DNA from: Candidatus Ribeiella danica
GTDB taxonomy: Bacteria; Chloroflexota; Chloroflexia; Chloroflexales; Roseiflexaceae
DNA: 64,000 nucleotides
Reading direction: 5' to 3'
Assembly: GCA_016717335.1 (NCBI GenBank)
Contig: JADKFS010000001.1
Location: 1,364,001 to 1,428,000, forward strand
Position 1 is the stretch's first letter. Every line of letters starts with the position of its first letter. The notes under the pieces were generated by a model. It saw only the letters and a list, made by a program, of their open reading frames with translations, was not told where the DNA came from and did not search any database. Shown in pieces: positions 59,362-64,000 of the stretch. The position numbers and the translations under genes were made by a program.

Positions 59362-60387
59362 ATGCCCGCGATTGTCGAGACACGCGGCCTGACCCGCCGC
59401 TATGGGGCCACCCTCGCGCTCGACCATCTGACGCTCGAGATCCCCCAGGGGGCGATCTTCGGCTTCATCGGCCCGAACGGCGCCGGCAAGACCACCACCA
59501 TGAGAATCCTGACCACGCTGCTGCCGCCAAGCAGCGGCGAAGCCTGGGTTGCCGGCCATTCCGTTCTGCGCGACCCGCTGGGCGTCCGCAAGGTGGTCGG
59601 CTTTATGCCGGACTACTTCGGCGTCTACGAGAACATCAAGGTCTGGGAGTATCTGGACTTCTTCGGGCGAGCCTACGGCGTGCCGGCCGCCCGCCGCGCC
59701 GGCCTGCTCGGCGAGCTGCTGGAGCTGGTCGACCTGAGCCACAAGCGCGAGGCCTTCGTGATGACCCTCTCGCGCGGCATGAAGCAGCGGCTCAGCCTGG
59801 CCCGCACGATGATTCACGACCCGGCACTGCTCATCCTCGACGAGCCGGCCAGCGGCCTCGACCCGCGCGCGCGGATCGAGCTGCGCGAGCTGCTCAAAGA
59901 GCTGCGCGCGCTCGGCAAGACGGTGATGATCAGCTCGCACATCTTGACCGAGCTGGCCGAGATGTGCACCCACATCGCGATCATCGAGCGCGGCCGGCTG
60001 CTCGCCTCGGGCGACGTCCAGACCATCCTGCGATCGCTGCAGCCGCACCGCACCCTGGAGCTGCGCGTGCTCGAGGGCGGCGAGCGCGCCGAGCAGCTGC
60101 TGCGCGCCCACGCGCAGGTGCTCGACGTGCGCCGCGACGAGATCGCGGCCGGAGCGGCGCCGGCCGCCGAAGAAGACGACCGGGCGGCGGAGGTGGCGGC
60201 GGATGCCCCCCCGTCCGACTCGCCCGCCCCGCTGACGCTCCTGGCCGACTACACCGGCGACGAGCGCGGCATGGGCGAGCTGCTGGGAATGCTGATCGCG
60301 AACGGCGTGGTCGTCTCGCGCTTCGCCGAGCAGGCCAGCGACCTCGAAGACATCTTCATGCAGGTGACCGAGGGAATTGTGCAGTAA
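59362..60387 (+). CDS. ABC transporter ATP-binding protein
   Basis: The 341-residue protein is a single ABC ATPase: Walker A IGPNGAGKTTTMRIL near residues 37-51, signature LSRGMKQRLSLARTM near 138-152, Walker B LLILDEPASGLDP near 156-168 and the switch His in ISSHILTELAEM. The length and C-terminal extension (after residue 220, with an acidic linker EEDDRAAEVAADAPPSD) fit drug- or lipid-type exporters of the CcmA/YhaQ kind. No permease gene is adjacent, so the substrate is unknown. ATG 59362 follows AAAGGGAAGCTGC. Confidence 0.9.
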   Translation: MPAIVETRGLTRRYGATLALDHLTLEIPQGAIFGFIGPNGAGKTTTMRILTTLLPPSSGEAWVAGHSVLRDPLGVRKVVGFMPDYFGVYENIKVWEYLDFFGRAYGVPAARRAGLLGELLELVDLSHKREAFVMTLSRGMKQRLSLARTMIHDPALLILDEPASGLDPRARIELRELLKELRALGKTVMISSHILTELAEMCTHIAIIERGRLLASGDVQTILRSLQPHRTLELRVLEGGERAEQLLRAHAQVLDVRRDEIAAGAAPAAEEDDRAAEVAADAPPSDSPAPLTLLADYTGDERGMGELLGMLIANGVVVSRFAEQASDLEDIFMQVTEGIVQ

Positions 60388-60403
60388 TCGGACTGCTAAC
60401 CAT

Positions 60404-61126
60404 ATGCCGCTCCTGCCGCCCCTGCCGCGCAGCGCCGAGGCCGAGCTGCTCGACCGGCCGAGCCACGACCTCGCCGCGCTGGCCGACAACCTGCGCGACC
60501 TGCGCGACCTCGACCGCTACCTCGGCGGCACGGCGCTGACCTGGCGCGCGCTGCGGCCGATGCTGCAGACGCTGCCGCCAGGCGCGCGCGCGACGCTGCT
60601 CGACGTCGCCACCGGCGGCGCCGACGGGCCGCGCATCCTGGCATCGCGCGCGCGGCGCCTCGGCTACGACCTGCGGCCAATCGCCTCCGACCGGCTCGCC
60701 GACGTGCTCGGGCTGGCCCGCGCAGCTGGCGCGCGCTTCCCGCTGGTCCAGCACGACGCCCTGGCGATTCCGCTCCGCGACGGGGCGGTCGACTTCGTGA
60801 CCTGCTCGCTGGCGCTGCATCACTTCGACCCACCCGCGGCCGTGGCGCTGCTGCGCGAGCTGGGCCGCGTCGCCCGGCGCGGGCTGATCGTCAACGACCT
60901 GCGGCGCAGCCGGCCGGCCTACTGGGGCGCGCGGCTGCTTGCGCTCGGCCCCTGGCACGCCATGGCCCGCCACGACGGCCCGCTCTCGGTGCTGCGCGCC
61001 TACACCCTCCCCGAGGCGCGCGCTCTGGCCGCCCAAGCCGGCATCGCTCACGCGCGCGTGCAGGCCATGCCTCTGTTTCGCATCCTGATCACTGCCACAA
61101 ATCACCCTACCCGGTGCCCCTGCTAG
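60404..61126 (+). CDS. Class I SAM-dependent methyltransferase
   Basis: The 240-residue protein, starting 16 bp after the ABC ATPase gene, has motif I LLDVATGGADGPRILASRAR near residues 65-84, an acidic residue after strand 2 (PIASDRLADVL), QHDALAIPLRDGAVDFVTCS and the post-motif SLALHHFDPPAAVALL. The C-terminal HDGPLSVLRAYTLPEARALA segment is seen in methyltransferases associated with polyketide or quinone modification. It is probably co-transcribed with the ABC gene. No partner synthase is present. Confidence 0.85.
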   Translation: MPLLPPLPRSAEAELLDRPSHDLAALADNLRDLRDLDRYLGGTALTWRALRPMLQTLPPGARATLLDVATGGADGPRILASRARRLGYDLRPIASDRLADVLGLARAAGARFPLVQHDALAIPLRDGAVDFVTCSLALHHFDPPAAVALLRELGRVARRGLIVNDLRRSRPAYWGARLLALGPWHAMARHDGPLSVLRAYTLPEARALAAQAGIAHARVQAMPLFRILITATNHPTRCPC

Positions 61127-61232
61127 GGGCTTAGTCATGATTCATCCCAGATGTTCCAATTCGGACATCTCGCTTTATCGTGCCATCCGCCACACCTCCT
61201 GACCCCCGCGGGAGCCGAGGCGATCGTTCGTG

Positions 61233-61267
61233 GTTGTGGCGCGGCGGCTTTGCCGCCGCGCCACAAC
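61233..61267. repeat. Perfect 16-bp hairpin (GTTGTGGCGCGGCGGC)
   Basis: Arms 61233-61248 and 61252-61267 pair around loop TTT. The 61127-61554 gap otherwise contains GGGGAGCGGG/GGGGG half-repeats and one MITE-like element. Confidence 0.65.
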
Positions 61268-61388
61268 AAAAAGAAACCCGCTTCACTGGCAGGGGAGCGG
61301 GCATGGGGTGGGGCCATCTGCCGCAGTGCAATGCGCAAAAAACCCATCCCGAAAGAGGGGGCGGGGGGGAGGGTAAACAGCGCGCTTA

Positions 61389-61494
61389 GGCATGGTTCAA
61401 TCGAGCGTGACCGTTCATTGCCCCACAGGCGTAGGGACGCGATAGATCGCGCCCGTACAGGGGCAAGGCGACATCCCTGGAATTGAAGCATGCC
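61389..61494. mobile_element. MITE-like element 3, GGCATGGTTCAAT ends, TTA flanks
   Basis: Nearly identical to 20172-20276, with TTA on both sides (61386-61388 and 61495-61497). The right end has one change (GAAGCATGCC). Confidence 0.8.
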
Positions 61495-61554
61495 TTAGTG
61501 GTAATGTCGGCTCGGTAGAATAGATACGACAATCAATCGTATCTATATGAGCTT

Positions 61555-62397
61555 ATGTCAAACCAAACAGATTCACGTCCAAACATCCGGCGCAAGCTCG
61601 TCGTCCAGGCTGCGATCGCCGGCTTGGCACTGGCGCTGCTCGCTTGGCGGTCGTGGCCCGACGGGCGGCTGCGGGTGGTCTTTCTGGAGACGAAAGGCGA
61701 CGCGGTGCTGGTGCAGACGCCCGCCGGCGGCTACGTGCTGATCGACGGCGGCGCCGACCCGGCCGCACTCACGGCGGCGCTCGGCCGGCGCTTGCCCTTC
61801 TGGCAGCGCACGCTCGACGCGGTGGTGCTGACCAGCGCCGACAGCGCGCACTTGCCCGGCCAGGTCGCGGCCCTGGCGCGCTACCGCACCCGCCTCGCTA
61901 TCGCGCCGCCGACGGTGCCACGCGCCGCGCTGCCGGACGAGTGGCGGCGCCTAATCAGCGAGCAGCGCGCCACCATCCACGCCGTGCAGGCTGGCGAGCG
62001 GATCGACCTCGGCGGCGCGACGCTGCGGGTGCTGGCCGCCGGAGATAGCGGCGAGGCGGGGATGGTCCTGCGGCTCGACTATGGGGCGACCAGCGTCGTC
62101 TTCGACCAGAGCGGCGGCGAGGCCGACGAAGAGCGGCTGGCATCCCGCGCCGCGCGCCCGGCCAGCCTGCTGGCCTTCCCCTGGCAGCGCGACCCGCACA
62201 CCCCGCTCGTCGTCGCGCTGCGCCCCCGCGCCATGGTTCTGACCGACGGGCGGCAGGCCGACAAGCCGGCTGAGCAGACCTTTTTGGAGCGGACGATCGG
62301 GGGGACGGCGCTGTACCACGAGCGGCTCGACGGGGCGATCAGCTGGGTGAGCGACGGGACACGCGCCTGGGTCGAGACCGAGCGCCAGCGCGGCTGA
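61555..62397 (+). CDS. ComEC-C-terminal-like metallo-beta-lactamase-fold protein without metal ligands
   Basis: The 280-residue protein begins with a hydrophobic N-terminus (VVQAAIAGLALALLAWRSW), suggesting a membrane anchor. Then comes the ComEC-type start of the MBL fold: VVFLETKGDAVLVQTPAGGY, VLIDGGADPAALTAALG and DAVVLTSADSAHLPGQVAAL. In ComEC the last segment would contain SHxHxDH; here it reads TSADSAHLPG, so zinc or iron ligands are missing. It is probably an inactive relative or a binding protein. Weak ribosome site. It is flanked by a MITE-like element and faces the sigma factor gene. Confidence 0.75.
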   Translation: MSNQTDSRPNIRRKLVVQAAIAGLALALLAWRSWPDGRLRVVFLETKGDAVLVQTPAGGYVLIDGGADPAALTAALGRRLPFWQRTLDAVVLTSADSAHLPGQVAALARYRTRLAIAPPTVPRAALPDEWRRLISEQRATIHAVQAGERIDLGGATLRVLAAGDSGEAGMVLRLDYGATSVVFDQSGGEADEERLASRAARPASLLAFPWQRDPHTPLVVALRPRAMVLTDGRQADKPAEQTFLERTIGGTALYHERLDGAISWVSDGTRAWVETERQRG

Positions 62398-62470
62398 GGA
62401 AGATAGGGCTCGTGAAAACCTGGACCTGCAGGCCTGCGGGGGCGGCGAAGCTACCCCCGCACAACAGATT

Positions 62471-63241
62471 CTAGACCAGCTGGCTGCGCAGCGCGGTGTT
62501 GCGACTCAGGCGGCAGAGCACGTTGCGCTTGACGTTGTACACGTCCTGCACGCTCGCAAACAGGTCGGGGCGCTCGTCGTAGATCTCGCCCGGCTTCAGC
62601 CCAACCACGAACGACGCCAGCAGCACCACGCGCTCGGCCTCGCCGTTCAGCTGGTCCGCCACCAGGCGCCAGAACTCAAGTCGACCAACCCGCTCGATCG
62701 CCTGCTCGTCGGGCGACACCAGCGGCGCGTGGTCGATCGCCAGCTCCTCGGCCGAGACCATCTCGGACCACGATTGCGAGCGGACGGAGTCGATCACGAC
62801 TGAGCCGGTGCAGAGCTGCAGATAGTGCAGCAGCGCGGCCAGCGTCGGGAACGTGTCGAAGCGCTCGGGCCCGACCGCGCGCCAGAACTTGGTGAACGCC
62901 GCGCCGACGAAGTACTCGCTCGTCTCGCCGCTGCCCGCGAAGGCGCCGCTCCGGCGCACCCAGCTCTCGACCAGCATGCCATACTGGGCATACAGGTGCT
63001 CCCAGGCCTGCTCATCTCGCTCCACCAGCGCCCGCCGAAACAGCTCATAGGCAAAGCGCGAGTCGTAGGGCCGGCCACGGTAGAAATGGTCGCTCTCGAC
63101 GGCGCAGCAGCTGGCGAGCGCCGCCAGTCGCATCTGCCGCGGGTCGATCTGAACGACCGGCTGCGCGAGCGCCCCAACGCCGAGACCTCGGATATCGCCG
63201 GACCGGCCAAGGAAGTTGCTCGCCGCATCTTGTGACGTCAT
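62471..63241 (-). CDS. Sigma-70-family (ECF-like) sigma factor
   Basis: From ATG 63241 behind AAAGGAGA the product has 256 residues. Region 2 appears as ALVERDEQAWEHLYAQYGML and YFVGAAFTKFWRAVGPERFD, with a linker LCTGSVVIDSVRSQ. Region 4 appears as LNGEAERVVLLASFVVGLKP, GEIYDERPDLFASVQDVYNV and KRNVLCRLSRNT. It is longer than a minimal ECF sigma, having about 50 extra N-terminal residues. No anti-sigma gene is next to it. It may direct a specialised regulon; the target promoters are unknown. Confidence 0.75.
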   Translation of the reverse strand: MTSQDAASNFLGRSGDIRGLGVGALAQPVVQIDPRQMRLAALASCCAVESDHFYRGRPYDSRFAYELFRRALVERDEQAWEHLYAQYGMLVESWVRRSGAFAGSGETSEYFVGAAFTKFWRAVGPERFDTFPTLAALLHYLQLCTGSVVIDSVRSQSWSEMVSAEELAIDHAPLVSPDEQAIERVGRLEFWRLVADQLNGEAERVVLLASFVVGLKPGEIYDERPDLFASVQDVYNVKRNVLCRLSRNTALRSQLV

Positions 63242-63398
63242 CGCCGTCTCCTTTCGAGGGGGTTCTGCTGCTGGAAGCACGTGCCGTATGTCGGCTTGAT
63301 AGTTCCAGCATAACAGAGCGCCCCTGCGGTACAGGTGCGGCCCGACTGCGGTGAGACTGCGGTGGCAAAATCCTCGTCTTACACTCAACGGCCGCCGG

Positions 63399-64000
63399 CT
63401 ACTTCAAGCTTCGCTCGAAAAACCCGGCCACCCGATCGACGTACGCCTGCGGGTTGGCGGCGTAGGAGTGCGCGTGGTCGGCCCCCGGCACCTCCCAGTA
63501 CTCGGCGGACGGCGCGGCGGCGTGAAGCTGCCGGCCGTGCTCGACCGGCGTGAACGCATCGGCGCTGCCGTGGATGATCAGCAGCGGGCGCGGCGGGATC
63601 TTGCCGATCTCGTCGACCGGGCGCGCATCCCAGATCGCGTAGCCGAACAGCAGCCGCCCCATCAGCACCGTCGATGGCAGGAAGATCTGCGGCAGCGGTG
63701 TGGTGTTGCCCCACTCTCGCTGGATCAGCGGGTAGATCTCGGCGAAGCTGCAGTCCTCGACCAGCGCCCCGATGTCGGGGTCGTCGGCCGCGGCGCCGAT
63801 GCCAGCCGCGCCGCCCATCGAGACTCCCAGCACCCCTATGCTGCCGGGCTTGAACCCCTGGCCTTTCAGCCAGTCGACTGCGCCCTCGACGTCGTAGCGC
63901 TCGCGGATGCCGAAGCTGAAGTGCGCGTCGGCGCTCTGGCCGTGGCCGCGCAGGTCGATCAGCATCACCGCCAGGCCGCGGTCGTGCAGCGCGGCCGCAA
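63399..64000 (-). CDS. Alpha/beta hydrolase, partial (5' end beyond window)
   Basis: About 200 C-terminal residues are present; the frame stays open to the right edge. The nucleophile elbow is GVLGVSMGGAAGIGAA. The acid is probably the Asp in HGSADAFTPVEHG and the catalytic His lies in VPGADHAHSYAANP. LIDLRGHGQSADAHF fits the 'HGxGxS' strand-4 region. Together these indicate a serine hydrolase of the dienelactone-hydrolase/acyl-esterase type. The substrate is unknown. The 3' end is close to, and on the same strand as, the sigma factor gene. Confidence 0.85.
   Translation of the reverse strand, partial: AAALHDRGLAVMLIDLRGHGQSADAHFSFGIRERYDVEGAVDWLKGQGFKPGSIGVLGVSMGGAAGIGAAADDPDIGALVEDCSFAEIYPLIQREWGNTTPLPQIFLPSTVLMGRLLFGYAIWDARPVDEIGKIPPRPLLIIHGSADAFTPVEHGRQLHAAAPSAEYWEVPGADHAHSYAANPQAYVDRVAGFFERSLK

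Overview
The window is a 64-kb piece of a GC-rich bacterial chromosome with about 50 protein genes or gene remnants and no rRNA or tRNA that I can recognise. It looks like a filamentous Chloroflexota (Chloroflexia, Chloroflexales/Roseiflexineae-like). The reasons are secreted LGFP-like and BNR proteins, a Uma2 protein, a MoxR/DUF58/VWA cluster, a Hyf-type membrane complex beside an ArsR regulator, and intergenic spaces crowded with dispersed repeats. The taxonomic call is inference; no ribosomal gene is present to settle it.

Layout. 1-9.4 kb: end of a glycoside-hydrolase-like gene, flavin reductase, universal stress protein, YchF, an FtsW/RodA glycosyltransferase and two sensor kinases. 9.5-12.7 kb: argS, a NagD-like HAD phosphatase and a phzF remnant. 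12.7-20 kb: a nucleotide cyclase, a SnoaL/hypothetical/methyltransferase operon split by a 183-bp MITE-like element, and a large secreted BNR protein. 20.4-24.3 kb: a nucleotidyltransferase fused to a phosphohexomutase-like domain, and a phasin-like gene under a promoter with two palindromic operators. 24.3-29.2 kb: an NrtR-type Nudix regulator, glutamine-dependent NAD synthetase, a membrane protein and an S51 peptidase. 29.2-37 kb: an ArsR-type regulator and a six-subunit membrane complex related to Hyf/Hyc hydrogenases. 37-41.4 kb: DinB, an AP2-like protein, a CheY-like protein, an NAD(P)-binding protein, ssb and its upstream neighbour. 41.4-51.9 kb, all on the minus strand: the MoxR/DUF58/VWA cluster with a Q/G-repeat membrane protein and an embedded Uma2 gene. 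52-64 kb: a peptidase remnant beside a 43-bp minisatellite, an LGFP-like secreted protein, a LuxR-type regulator with a decayed kinase module, a CpaF-like ATPase, ygfZ, an unknown membrane protein, an ABC ATPase, a methyltransferase, a ComEC-like protein, a sigma factor and a partial alpha/beta hydrolase.

The main biological unit is the complex at 29.6-37.0 kb. Its large subunit aligns with HycE/HyfG, but three of the four Ni-Fe cysteines are serine, so it should not be an H2-active hydrogenase. It resembles the described Ehr (energy-converting-hydrogenase-related) complexes. The small subunit keeps its iron-sulfur cysteines.

The second theme is repeat DNA. I see at least five kinds: (1) runs of 7-12-bp 'words', often as inverted pairs, which also sit in frame inside argS, nadE (twice), ygfZ and the C-termini of a kinase and two VWA proteins; (2) a 200-400-bp dispersed repeat (five copies) with a conserved stem-loop; (3) two MITE-like families with terminal inverted repeats and apparent target duplications; (4) long perfect hairpins, several with a GGC-TTC-GCC tip; (5) a 43-bp minisatellite.
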